Shown: positions 10,549 to 18,930 of the stretch, in pieces
How the letters are laid out: each line of letters starts with the position of its first letter
Numbering within the stretch: the stretch's first letter is position 1
Source: VRUE01 sp963703895
GTDB lineage: Bacteria; Actinomycetota; Thermoleophilia; Solirubrobacterales; 70-9
Length of the DNA: 64,000 nucleotides
Assembly (NCBI GenBank): GCA_963703895.1
Contig: CAVPFX010000001.1
Coordinates: 1-64,000, forward strand
Reading direction: 5' to 3'
Position numbers and translations under genes: made by a program
The notes under the pieces: generated by a model
Databases searched by the model: none
What the model was told of the DNA's origin: nothing
What the model saw: the letters and a program-made list of their open reading frames with translations, nothing else

Positions 10549-10878
10549 CTACGCAGCCAAGCGATCGGATAGACGCGGGTAACCGAGGTCGGGTTTTACC
10601 CTGAAAGGCAGCGCCTCCGCCAGCTCGAGTACCTGCACGAGGATTCGCCCGGCGCGATCTGCATCCACCGGCGGCTTCCGCCGTCCGAGCTTCAGCTCGA
10701 GCCCCCCCGCCGCGGCCAGGCGGGCAAGCGCATCCTCACCCGGCTCACGAACCCCTTTGACGTAGGCATTGACGACGGAGCGAGACATGCCGGCACGACG
10801 CGCAAGCTCCGCCTGGGTCAAGCCGCTCTGCACTCGAATCTGCTCAGCGAGGGGAGTTACTTTCCCAGACATACGCAC
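10549..10878 (-). CDS. XRE-family helix-turn-helix regulator (putative antitoxin)
   Basis: 109 residues with a Cro/C1-type helix-turn-helix in the first 60: IRVQSGLTQAELARRAGMSRSVVNAYVKGVREP. The start is either GTG 10878 or ATG 10872. A 20-bp near-palindrome lies immediately upstream, overlapping the probable start region, so the protein probably represses its own gene and the downstream nucleotidyltransferase. The IS481-type element begins only 33 bp upstream and may have cut the original promoter away. Confidence 0.75.
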   Translation of the reverse strand: MRMSGKVTPLAEQIRVQSGLTQAELARRAGMSRSVVNAYVKGVREPGEDALARLAAAGGLELKLGRRKPPVDADRAGRILVQVLELAEALPFRVKPDLGYPRLSDRLAA

Positions 10879-10879
10879 A

Positions 10880-10899
10880 TGTTAGCGAATCCGCTAACA
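10880..10899. promoter_or_regulatory. Probable XRE operator
   Basis: TGTTAGCG-AATC-CGCTAACA: 8-bp perfect arms around 4 bp, directly upstream of the XRE gene start and 6 bp from the IS-proximal GCTAGC repeat. Size, symmetry and position are typical of an XRE autorepressor site. Confidence 0.55.
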
Positions 10900-10905
10900 A
10901 AACTA

Positions 10906-11946
10906 GCTAGCTGTAGTTCCTAACAACGTTGTTCATCCGGGCCTCCTTGAAGGCTGGGGGTGTCGAAGCTCCCACCCAACAAGGAGGACACCGGATGAAG
11001 ATCCACGCTAACGCCCGCACCTGCCCGAACAGCCGCAGGCTCTTGGTCAAGCGGGTCGAAGAGGAGGGCTGGTCGCTGATGGTGGCGGCCGAGGCCGCCG
11101 GCATCAGCGAGCGCAGCGCTCGCAAGTGGCTGGGCCGCTGGCGCGCCGAAGGAGAGGATGGGCTTGCCGATCGCTCCTCGGCACCACGGCGGATCCCACA
11201 CCGCACCCCCGAAGCGGTGGTCGAAGCGATCACCGCTCTGCGCCGCTTGCGGATGACCGCCGCGGAGATCGCCGAGGTCTTGGGCCTGGCGCTCTCAAAG
11301 GTCTCTCTGTGGCTGAAGCGGATCGGATTGGGCAAGCGCAGCCGCCTGCAGCCTCCGGAGCCACCCAATCGCTATGAGCGCTCACGACCTGGAGAGCTGA
11401 TCCACGTCGACGTCAAGAAGTTGGGGCGCTTCGGGGTTGCCGGCAAACGGGCGATCGGCAATCGCAACGGCAGTCGCGGCTACGGCTGGGAGTGCTGCCA
11501 CGTCTGCGTCGATGACGCCACCCGCCTCGCCTACGTGGAGGTGCTCCCCAACGAGCGCGGTGAGACCTCCTCGGCCTTCTTGCGGCGGGCCGTTGCGTGG
11601 TTTGCAGGGCGAGGCGTAAAGGTCGAACGGGTGATGACCGACAATGGCTCTCCCTACGTTTCGACCATCCACGCCGCGACCTGCCGGGAGCTGGGCATCC
11701 GGCACCTCCGCACCCGCCCCTACCGCCCCCAGACCAACGGCAAGGCCGAGCGCTTCATCCAGACGATGCTGCGCGAGTGGGCCTATGGGCGTCTCTATGG
11801 CAGCTCAGCTGAACGTCGCCTCCAGCTCGCCGGCTGGCTCGATCGCTACAACTACCACCGCAAGCACGGCTCCCTCGGCCATCGCCCGCTCGCGGCTCGC
11901 CTCAACGAGCTACAGGGGAACAACCTTCTTAGGAACTACAGCTAGC
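10906..11946 (+). mobile_element. IS481-family insertion sequence with GCTAGC target duplication
   Basis: The element proper is 10912-11940 (1029 bp). Its ends are inverted repeats that start TGTAGTTCCTAA, with 21 of 23 positions matching. It is flanked on both sides by GCTAGC (10906-10911 and 11941-11946), a 6-bp target duplication. TGT...ACA termini and a single DDE transposase are usual for IS481. It appears intact. It is inserted at the stop codon of the minus-strand gene to its right. Confidence 0.9.
10995..11945 (+). CDS. IS481-family DDE transposase
   Basis: 316 residues from ATG 10995, chosen because AAGGAGG (10981-10987) precedes it. The N-terminal helix-turn-helix (GWSLMVAAEAAGISERSARKWLGRW) is followed by a second winged-helix segment and an RNase H-like rve core. 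That core has catalytic Asp in LIHVDVKKL, Asp in VMTDNGSPYVS and Glu in NGKAERFIQT. The last serine codon and the TAG stop are completed by the target duplication (AGC TAG from GCTAGC), not by the element itself. Confidence 0.95.
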   Translation: MKIHANARTCPNSRRLLVKRVEEEGWSLMVAAEAAGISERSARKWLGRWRAEGEDGLADRSSAPRRIPHRTPEAVVEAITALRRLRMTAAEIAEVLGLALSKVSLWLKRIGLGKRSRLQPPEPPNRYERSRPGELIHVDVKKLGRFGVAGKRAIGNRNGSRGYGWECCHVCVDDATRLAYVEVLPNERGETSSAFLRRAVAWFAGRGVKVERVMTDNGSPYVSTIHAATCRELGIRHLRTRPYRPQTNGKAERFIQTMLREWAYGRLYGSSAERRLQLAGWLDRYNYHRKHGSLGHRPLAARLNELQGNNLLRNYS

Positions 11947-12228
11947 TCGGGAGTTGGTCCCGCTAACGGCGTCCACCGCCGCCGAGAAGGCCTCTGCCTC
12001 CGCCTGGCGCTCCAACGGGACCCAGATGTTGGTGATCACGGCGCCGAAGCCGATGCGGACGCGCTCCTCGTTGGCGCCGAAGAGCTTCTTCTTGTCGTCG
12101 CGGACGATCTTCGCCGGCTCGAGGCTGACCAGCGGGACGCGGTCCTGCTCGGCGCCCCAGCGGAGGATCTGCAGGTTGTTGCCATCGATCGCCAGGGCGC
12201 GGTCGTCGAGGCCCTCGAGCATCTCCAT
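11929..12228 (-). CDS. Small conserved-looking protein in the pgl-gnd operon, 3' end altered by the IS
   Basis: 99 residues, no family confidently recognised. The alternating beta-strand pattern (DDRALAIDGNNLQILRWG, RVRIGFGAVITNIWVPL) could be a small PH-like or beta-barrel domain. It starts 12 bp after pgl on the same strand, in the place where actinobacteria often keep pentose phosphate accessory genes. The IS481 element landed at its stop: without the insertion the frame would end ...SRAS-stop, whereas now it runs into the terminal repeat as ...SRASCSS-stop. The protein is therefore probably still functional. Confidence 0.6.
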   Translation of the reverse strand: MEMLEGLDDRALAIDGNNLQILRWGAEQDRVPLVSLEPAKIVRDDKKKLFGANEERVRIGFGAVITNIWVPLERQAEAEAFSAAVDAVSGTNSRASCSS

Positions 12229-12239
12229 GGTGGGCCAGC

Positions 12240-12908
12240 CTAAGACGCGGCGGCCGTGTCGGCAACCACAGTCATCTTGGCGTTCTCGACTCGGCCGGCC
12301 GGGATCGAGCTGTCGCCGGCGAGCAGCTTGGCCAGCGGCTCGACCTTTTTCGGGCCGGTGACAAGCCAGATGATCTGACGGGCCGTGTTGATGGCCGGAT
12401 AGGTCAGGGTCATGCGGTGGTGGCCCTGGTAGGCGGTCTCGGTGAGGGCGACGCGGCGATCGCCGACCTCGAGCACTGGGTCACCCGGCACCAGCGAGGC
12501 GGTGTGGCCGTCGGGACCAAGCCCGAGGTGAACGCAGTCGAGCGGGTCGGGAAGCGTGTTTTCGTAGTCGCGCGCGGCACCGTCGAGGTCGCGCTGGGTG
12601 ACCGGCATCGGCCGCATCGCCGACTGGTGGTCCATCGAGAGGCCAAGCACCATGTGGGTGAGGTTGCGGTCCTCGCTGCCCGGCGAGGCGATGCGCTCGT
12701 CGACCTGAAACAACTCGGTCTTGTCCCAGGGCATCTGCTCTTCTTCGCCGAGGATCGCCAGCATCGCCCAGGGGCTGCGACCGCCGCTCATCGCCAGCGA
12801 GAAGATGTTGCGCTCGGCCACCGCGGCGGCGCCGATCGCGGCGATTAACTCGGCGGCACGACGCGCCGCCGCCTTCTCGTCGGCGCAGACCTCGAGCTCG
12901 ATCGCCAC
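12240..12908 (-). CDS. pgl: 6-phosphogluconolactonase
   Basis: Hydrolyses 6-phosphogluconolactone, step two of the oxidative pentose phosphate pathway. The 222-residue protein shows the DevB/NagB-fold motifs FSLAMSGGRSPWAMLA, LFQVDERIASPGSEDRN, VHLGLGPDGHTASLVPGDP and the C-terminal LVTGPKKVEPLAKLLAG. It begins 8 bp after gnd on the same strand, forming gnd-pgl-(small gene). Confidence 0.95.
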   Translation of the reverse strand: MAIELEVCADEKAAARRAAELIAAIGAAAVAERNIFSLAMSGGRSPWAMLAILGEEEQMPWDKTELFQVDERIASPGSEDRNLTHMVLGLSMDHQSAMRPMPVTQRDLDGAARDYENTLPDPLDCVHLGLGPDGHTASLVPGDPVLEVGDRRVALTETAYQGHHRMTLTYPAINTARQIIWLVTGPKKVEPLAKLLAGDSSIPAGRVENAKMTVVADTAAAS

Positions 12909-12916
12909 GTGCTCGC

Positions 12917-13933
12917 CTAGGACGGCTTCTCGTCGTGGCCGCCGAACTGCTTGCGCATCGCCGAGAGAACCTTGTCGGCGAAATCGTCGAGCCCGCGCGA
13001 GGCGAAGCGCTCGTACAGCGCCGTCGTCAGTACCGGCGCCGGCACTCCCTCGTCGATCGCCGCGATCGAGGTCCAGCGGCCCTCGCCGGAGTCCGAGACC
13101 CGGCCCTCAAACTCGGCCAGATCAGGCGATTCCTGCATCGAGGCCGCGGTCAGATCGAGCAACCAGGAGCCGATCACGCTGCCGCGGCGCCAGACCTCGG
13201 TCACCTCAGGCAGGTCGAGGTCGTACTGGTAGTACTCGGGCTGCTCCAGCGGCGCCGTCTCGGCGTCAGCCTCGCGCTGGACCTTGCCGGCGTTGGCGTT
13301 CTTGAGGATGTTGAGGCCCTCGGCATAAGCAGCCATCACGCCGTACTCGATTCCGTTGTGGACCATCTTGACGAAGTGCCCAGCACCGTTGGGGCCGCAG
13401 TGCAGGTAGCCGTTCTCGGCAGCGTTTGGCTCGCCCGTGCGCCCCGGTGTCCGCTCCGCCGAGTCGACCCCGGGCGCCAGCGAGGCAAAGACGGAGTCGA
13501 GCCGCTGCACCGCTCCATCCGGGCCGCCGATCATCAGGCAGTAGCCGCGCTCGAGGCCGAAGACACCGCCACTGGTGCCGCAATCGACGTAGTCGATCCC
13601 CTGCTCGCCCACCTTGGCGGCGCGGCGGATGTCGTCGCGGTAGTAAGAATTGCCGCCGTCGATGATCGCGTCGCCGCTATCGAGCGTGGCAGCGACATCG
13701 TCGACCGTCTTCTCGGTGATCTCGCCGGCGGGAACCATCACCCAAACCGAGCGTGGCGCGCTCAGCTTCGCCGCCAGATCCTCGAGCGAAGAGGCTCCCT
13801 CGGCGCCCTCGCCGGCTAGCTCGGAGACCGCGTCGGGATTGACGTCGTAGACGACGAGGCGGTGACCGTCGGCCATCAGCCTGCGTGCCATGTTGGCGCC
13901 CATGCGGCCAAGTCCGACCATTCCCAGCTCCAT
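12917..13933 (-). CDS. gnd: 6-phosphogluconate dehydrogenase, decarboxylating (short type)
   Basis: Oxidatively decarboxylates 6-phosphogluconate to ribulose-5-phosphate. ATG at 13933 (MELGMVGLGRMGANMARRLM) gives 338 residues, the length of the NAD-preferring short class rather than the 470-residue form. Visible motifs are the Rossmann start GLGRMGANMARR, DGGNSYYRDDIRRA, the substrate-binding CGTSGGVFGLERGYCLMIGG and the catalytic stretch GPNGAGHFVKMVHNGIEYG. Divergent from zwf across a 65-bp gap. Confidence 0.95.
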   Translation of the reverse strand: MELGMVGLGRMGANMARRLMADGHRLVVYDVNPDAVSELAGEGAEGASSLEDLAAKLSAPRSVWVMVPAGEITEKTVDDVAATLDSGDAIIDGGNSYYRDDIRRAAKVGEQGIDYVDCGTSGGVFGLERGYCLMIGGPDGAVQRLDSVFASLAPGVDSAERTPGRTGEPNAAENGYLHCGPNGAGHFVKMVHNGIEYGVMAAYAEGLNILKNANAGKVQREADAETAPLEQPEYYQYDLDLPEVTEVWRRGSVIGSWLLDLTAASMQESPDLAEFEGRVSDSGEGRWTSIAAIDEGVPAPVLTTALYERFASRGLDDFADKVLSAMRKQFGGHDEKPS

Positions 13934-13998
13934 GGCCCTAACCCTATGCGAGCCGGGCGATGGCTGGCCGAATGGCCAACGGGTAGCCTGGCGGGCCA

Positions 13999-15403
13999 AT
14001 GGCTCAAGCTGACGCCAAGCACTCCGACGCCGACGCCGACGTGCTGACGATCTTCGGGATCACCGGCGACCTGGCGAAGAAGATGACCTTCCGGGCGCTT
14101 TACCGGCTTGAGGCGCGGGGCAAGCTCAACTGTCCGATCGTCGGCGTCGCGATCGACGACTGGGACGTCGAGCAGCTGCGCGAGCACGCTCGCCAGGCGA
14201 TCGCCAGCTCGGTCGAAAGCCCCGACGAGGACGTATTCGGCCGTCTCGCGGCGCGACTCTCCTACGTGCAGGGCGACTATGCCGACGCCGCCACCTTCGA
14301 GCGGGTCGCGACGGCGATCGGCGAGGCGCAGCGGCCGGTCTTCTACCTCGAGATCCCGCCCTCGCTCTTCGCCACCGTGGTCCACGGGCTCGGCGACGCC
14401 GGCCTCACCGAGAACGCCCACGTCGTGATCGAGAAGCCCTTCGGCCACGACCTGGAGTCGGCGCGGGCGCTCAACGCCGACCTCTGCGAAGTGCTGGACG
14501 AGAAGCAGATCCTGCGCATCGACCATTACCTCGGCAAGGAGCCGGTGATGGACATCACCTACCTGCGCTTCGCCAACTCGACCCTGGAGCCGGTCTGGAA
14601 CCGCGAGCACGTCTCCTACGTGCAGATGACGATCGCCGAGGACTTCGGCGTCGACGATCGCGGCCGCTTCTACGACGCGGTCGGGGCGATGCGCGACGTG
14701 ATCCAGAACCACGCCCTGCAGGTGCCTGGCCCTGGTCGCGATGGGCCCGCCGACCGGCAACCACCACGACTCGATCCGCGACAAGAAGCTGGAACTGTTC
14801 AAGGCGACGCGGACCGCCGACCCGGAGCGCTATGTGCGCGGCCAGTACAAAGGCTTCCTCGACGTCCAGGACGTCGCCCCCGACTCGACCACCGAGACCT
14901 TCGCCGCGGTCGAGCTGGAGATCGACAACTGGCGCTGGAGCGGGGTTCCCTTCTTCATCCGCGCCGGCAAGTGCCTGCCCGCCAAGTCGAGCGAGGTGAG
15001 CGTCGTCTTCAAGAAACCGCCGCCGCTCGGGGTCGGACCCGGCAAACGGCCGGACTCGAACCGGATGACGGTGCGGATCGAGCCCAAACCCGGCGCGCGG
15101 ATGCGGCTGTTCGCCAAGAAGGCGGGCGAGGAGGCGTTCGAGCCGGCCGACCTCGAGGTGCTCTTCGAGAAGGTGCCGGGAGAGGACCCCGAGCCCTACG
15201 AGCGCCTACTGGGCGACGCGATCGCCGGCCGCCACCAGCTCTTCACCCGCCAGGACGCGGTCGAGGAGACCTGGCGCATCGTCGAGCCGCTGCTCGAAGA
15301 ACCGGGCCCGGTGCTGCCGTATGAGCCGGGCACCTGGGGACCCCCCGAGGCGGAGAAGCTGACCCGCGGGGTCGGCCAGTGGCACGAGCCCTGGCTGCCC
15401 TAA
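13999..15403 (+). CDS. zwf: Glucose-6-phosphate dehydrogenase, one frameshift
   Basis: First enzyme of the oxidative pentose phosphate pathway. Reconstructed length is 467 residues. The nucleotide-binding GITGDLAKK lies near the start, the catalytic RIDHYLGKEPV near residue 175 and EKPFGHDL before it. The frame breaks at about 14725, after VIQNHALQV. Removing one C restores LALVAMGPPTGNHHDSIRDKK, the expected continuation, and the rest reads without a stop to QWHEPWLP. A single extra base in otherwise conserved coding sequence makes sequencing error more likely than a true pseudogene. Confidence 0.9.
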
Positions 15404-15414
15404 CGCCGACGGGA

Positions 15415-15443
15415 CTCAAAGCAGAGATATAGACCGCTTTGAG
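15415..15443. terminator. Inverted repeat after zwf
   Basis: CTCAAAGC (15415-15422) and GCTTTGAG (15436-15443) flank a 13-bp loop, 12 bp after the zwf stop. Position suggests a weak terminator. Confidence 0.4.
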
Positions 15444-15492
15444 GCCCATCGGCCCCGGCTTTGTGGAGCCGTGCTAGGTTTGGGACCCCTAA

Positions 15493-15506
15493 TTAGGGGC
15501 GCCTAA
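15493..15506. promoter_or_regulatory. Putative DtxR/IdeR-type iron box upstream of efeU
   Basis: TTAGG-GGCG-CCTAA lies 37 bp before the efeU start and overlaps a second palindrome, CCCCTAATTAGGGG. The TTAGG-N4-CCTAA arrangement is contained in the published actinobacterial DtxR/IdeR consensus. The same arrangement occurs upstream of efeO at 17743-17756, which supports iron-dependent control of this locus. Confidence 0.6.
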
Positions 15507-15542
15507 CGTCATGTTGGACCACGTAGAGCAGAGGAGCTAGCG

Positions 15543-16412
15543 TTGATCCCCACCCTGGTCATCGCCCTGCGCGAGGGAGTCGAGGCCTCGCTGATCGTCG
15601 GCATCATCGCCGCCTTCCTGGTCAAGGAGGGCCGTGGCGACGCGATCAAGCAGATGTGGATCGGGGTCGGCATCGCCGTCCTGCTCTGCTTCGGCATCGC
15701 CGTCCTGCTCGAGGTCGTCGGCGAACAGTTGCCGCAGAAGGAGCAGGAGGGGCTGGAGACGATCATCGGCCTGATCGCGGTCTCCGCCGTCACTTACATG
15801 ATCGTCTGGATGCGGCGCAACGCGCGCGGGATCAAAAAAGCGCTGGAAGGCGAGGCCGCGCACGCGCTGGCCCGCGGCTCGGCGATGGCGCTGGTCGCGA
15901 TGGCCTTTCTCGCCGTCCTGCGCGAGGGCTTCGAGACCTCGGTCTTCATGCTCGCCGCCTTCCAGGACGCCACCGACACCACTGCCGCCGGGGCCGGAGC
16001 GGTGATCGGCCTGGTCATCGCGATCGTGATCGGCGTCGGCCTCTACCGCGGCGGCGTGCGGCTCAACCTCAACCGCTTCTTCCGCATCACCGGCCTGATC
16101 CTCGTCTACGTCGCCGCCGGCCTGCTGGCGAGCTCGCTGCACACCGCCCACGAGGCCGGCTGGTTCAACACCATGCAGGGACAGGCGCTCGACCTGACCT
16201 GGCTGGTGCAGCCGGGAACGGTCTCCGGCTCGCTGCTGACCGGGATGCTGGGGCTGCAGCCGACGCCGACCGTGGGCGAGGTCGCGATCTACCTGCTCTA
16301 CGCGGTGCCGATGACGCTCTACGTCCTCTGGCCCGATCGCTTGCGGACGCGGCGCTCGCCGGCCCAGGCTCAGACGCAGTCGCAATCCGCTCCCGCCGAG
16401 AGCCCGGCCTGA
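15543..16412 (+). CDS. efeU: EfeU/FTR1-type ferrous/ferric iron permease
   Basis: Inner-membrane iron channel of the EfeUOB system. The start is TTG 15543 (MIPTLVIALREGVEASLIVG) behind GAGGAG-like sequence. The 289-residue protein has about seven membrane helices and both iron-coordinating REXXE motifs: REGVEASL near residue 10 and REGFETSVF near residue 120. It is followed 19 bp later by efeB and then efeO. An iron box lies upstream. Confidence 0.93.
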   Translation: MIPTLVIALREGVEASLIVGIIAAFLVKEGRGDAIKQMWIGVGIAVLLCFGIAVLLEVVGEQLPQKEQEGLETIIGLIAVSAVTYMIVWMRRNARGIKKALEGEAAHALARGSAMALVAMAFLAVLREGFETSVFMLAAFQDATDTTAAGAGAVIGLVIAIVIGVGLYRGGVRLNLNRFFRITGLILVYVAAGLLASSLHTAHEAGWFNTMQGQALDLTWLVQPGTVSGSLLTGMLGLQPTPTVGEVAIYLLYAVPMTLYVLWPDRLRTRRSPAQAQTQSQSAPAESPA

Positions 16413-16431
16413 TGTCGACCGCCGCATCGCG

Positions 16432-17664
16432 ATGACCGAGCTGACACGGCGGCGACTGCTGGCATCGGCCGGCGTCGGCGCGGCCGGCATCGGGCTCGGC
16501 GGCGCGGCCGGCTACCTGGTCGGCACCGAGAGCGCCGAGGCAAGCGACGGCACCGGCAGCGTCCCGTTCTACGGCGACCACCAGGCCGGGATCGCGACGC
16601 CGGCGCAGGACCGCCTCCACTTCGCCGCCTTCGACCTGGTCGACCCCAGCCCCGCGGCCCTGCGCGAGCTGCTGCAGGAGTGGTCGGCCGCGGCAGCCGA
16701 GATGACCGCCGGGCAGATGGTCGGCGACGTCAACGAGATGCAGCTCGCCCCGCCCGACGACACCGGCGAGACGGTCGGCCTGCTGCCCTCGCGGCTGACC
16801 GTCACCTTCGGCTTCGGGCCGAGCCTCTTCGCCAAGCGCCAGCTCGGCCTCGCCGGCAAGCGCCCAGCGGCGCTGCGCGAGATCCCGCCGTTGCCGGCGG
16901 ACGAGCTGAACCTGGGCGAAAGCGGCGGCGACCTCTGCGTGCAAGCCTGCTCGGACGACCCTCAGGTCGCCTTCCACGCGGTCCGCAACCTGGCCCGGAT
17001 CGGCCGCGGCACCGTCGTCATGCGCTGGTCCCAGCTCGGCTTCGGCCGCACCGCCAGCACCAGCCGCAGTCAGGAGACCCCGCGCAACCTGATGGGCTTC
17101 AAGGACGGCACCGCCAACATCAAGGCGGAGGACACGGAGGCGATGGACCGCTTCGTCTGGGTCGGCGGTGAAGGCCCGTCCTGGATGCGCGGCGGCACCT
17201 ACCTGGTCACTCGCCGCATCCGCATGCTGCTGGAGATCTGGGACCGCTCGGCCCTAGCCGATCAGGAGGAAACGATCGGTCGCGACAAGTACAAAGGCGC
17301 CCCGCTCGGCGGCAGCGAGGAGTTCGAAGCGCTTGACCTCGAGGCCGAGCAGGGCGGCAAACCGGTGATCCCGGTCGACGCGCACGTGCGCCTCGCCTCC
17401 GCCACCGCCAACGACGGCGAGCGAATCCTGCGCCGCGGATACTCCTTCACCGACGGCGTCGACGAGAGCCTCGGCGAGCTCGAAGCCGGCCTCTTCTTCA
17501 TCTGCTTCCAGCGCGACCCCGAGCGCCAGTTCGTCGCGATCCAGCGGCGGCTCGGCTCCTCCGACTCACTTAACGAGTACATCAAGCACGTCGGCAGTGC
17601 CGTCTTTGCCGTGCCGCCCGGAGCCCGCGGCGGCGGCTACGTCGGCGAAACGCTGCTCGGCTGA
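16432..17664 (+). CDS. efeB: EfeB, Tat-exported DyP-type heme peroxidase
   Basis: 410 residues. The Tat signal is obvious (TRRRLLASAGVGAAGIGLGG). The mature protein has the DyP hallmark NLMGFKDGTANIK, with the distal aspartate, and the later region WDRSALADQEETIGRDKYKGAPLGG. EfeB works with EfeU and EfeO at the outer face of the membrane, where it is thought to act on ferrous iron or heme. The order efeU-efeB-efeO on one strand supports a single locus. Confidence 0.93.
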   Translation: MTELTRRRLLASAGVGAAGIGLGGAAGYLVGTESAEASDGTGSVPFYGDHQAGIATPAQDRLHFAAFDLVDPSPAALRELLQEWSAAAAEMTAGQMVGDVNEMQLAPPDDTGETVGLLPSRLTVTFGFGPSLFAKRQLGLAGKRPAALREIPPLPADELNLGESGGDLCVQACSDDPQVAFHAVRNLARIGRGTVVMRWSQLGFGRTASTSRSQETPRNLMGFKDGTANIKAEDTEAMDRFVWVGGEGPSWMRGGTYLVTRRIRMLLEIWDRSALADQEETIGRDKYKGAPLGGSEEFEALDLEAEQGGKPVIPVDAHVRLASATANDGERILRRGYSFTDGVDESLGELEAGLFFICFQRDPERQFVAIQRRLGSSDSLNEYIKHVGSAVFAVPPGARGGGYVGETLLG

Positions 17665-17742
17665 CCTCCGCTGTTCCTCGCCAGGAAATACCGGGGCAAA
17701 GGCATAGCGGCGCGTTATTCCGACTCAATGTGTCGGTTTTTG

Positions 17743-17756
17743 TTAGGTTCCCCTAA
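17743..17756. promoter_or_regulatory. Putative DtxR/IdeR-type iron box upstream of efeO
   Basis: TTAGG-TTCC-CCTAA, same arrangement as the site before efeU, 36 bp before the efeO ATG. It implies that efeO can be transcribed from its own iron-controlled promoter. Confidence 0.6.
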
Positions 17757-17792
17757 ATCTTGTCCCGGAAACAACAAGGAGCACCCAACCCG

Positions 17793-18911
17793 ATGAATCG
17801 TCTCGCCCTTCGCACTTCGCTGATTGCCGCCGGCATCGGCCTCCTCACCCTCTTCGCCGCCGGCTGCGGCTCCAGCGACGACGCGCCCGCCGGCGCCAAG
17901 AAGATGGCCTTCACGCTGACCGACGCGGGATGCGAGCCGAACTCGGCAAAGGCGCCGGCCGGGCCGATCAACTTCGAAGTCGAAAACGCCGGCACCTCGA
18001 AGGTGACCGAGCTCGAGGTGCTCGACGGCGAAACGATCCTGGGCGAGGTCGAGAACCTCTCCGACGGCCTCTCGGGCAGCTTTGCGCTGACCCTGGAGAA
18101 AGGCGAATACACGCTCTACTGCCCGGGCGGGGACGAGGAGAAGGGCACGCTCACCGTCAGCGGCGAGCTGAAGGCCGAGAACAGCCCGGAAGTCGAGGCC
18201 GCGATCATCAAGTACCGGAAATACCTCGAGCAAAACACCGATGCTCTCGTCGCCACGACGGAACCCTTCGTCGCCGCGGTCATCGCCGGCAACGTCGCCA
18301 AGGCGAAGGCGCTATACCCGGCCGCGCGCATCCCCTACGAGCGGATCGAGCCGGTAGCCGAGTCCTTCGGCGACCTCGACCCCCGCATCGATGCTCGCGC
18401 CAATGACATCCCGCCGAACGAATTCGGCGGGTTTCACAGGATTGAGAAAGCTCTCTGGGTCGAAGACACTGCGAACGGCATGGCGCCGGTCGCGAAGCAG
18501 CTGCTCGCCGACGTCGAAGAACTGCAGGCCAAGGTGGCGAAGGTCGAACTGCAGGCAGTGCAGATCGCCAACGGCGCCAACGAGCTGCTCGGCGAGGTCT
18601 CGGCTTCGAAGATCACCGGCGAGGAGGAGCGCTACTCGCACACCGACCTGGTCGACTTCGAGGCCAACGTCGAAGGTGCCGAGGTCGCTTTCGAAGCGGT
18701 CGAGCCGCTGCTCTCCGAGAAGGACCCGAAGCTGGCGAAGGAAATCGAAGCGAGCTTCGAAGACGTCTACGCCTCGCTCAAGCCCTACAGGCAGGGCGAC
18801 GGTTTCGTCCTCTATACGGGCCTGAGCAAGGCCGACACTCGCAAGTTGGCACAGGAAATCGACGCTCTCGCCGAGGAGTTGTCACAGGTGCCCGCCCAGA
18901 TCGTCAGCTAA
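17793..18911 (+). CDS. efeO: EfeO, iron-binding lipoprotein with cupredoxin-like and imelysin (M75) domains
   Basis: 372 residues from ATG 17793, behind CAAGGAG. The signal peptide ends in a lipobox, LFAAGCGSSDD, so the protein is anchored by lipid on the outer face. Residues 30-120 form a cupredoxin-like domain (FTLTDAGCEPNSAKAPAG) and the rest is an imelysin-type helical domain. That domain contains the family HxxE motif in NEFGGFHRIEKALW. It presents iron to EfeU and completes the EfeUBO system. Confidence 0.93.
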   Translation: MNRLALRTSLIAAGIGLLTLFAAGCGSSDDAPAGAKKMAFTLTDAGCEPNSAKAPAGPINFEVENAGTSKVTELEVLDGETILGEVENLSDGLSGSFALTLEKGEYTLYCPGGDEEKGTLTVSGELKAENSPEVEAAIIKYRKYLEQNTDALVATTEPFVAAVIAGNVAKAKALYPAARIPYERIEPVAESFGDLDPRIDARANDIPPNEFGGFHRIEKALWVEDTANGMAPVAKQLLADVEELQAKVAKVELQAVQIANGANELLGEVSASKITGEEERYSHTDLVDFEANVEGAEVAFEAVEPLLSEKDPKLAKEIEASFEDVYASLKPYRQGDGFVLYTGLSKADTRKLAQEIDALAEELSQVPAQIVS

Positions 18912-18930
18912 GACCCATAGCCTGGTCTGG

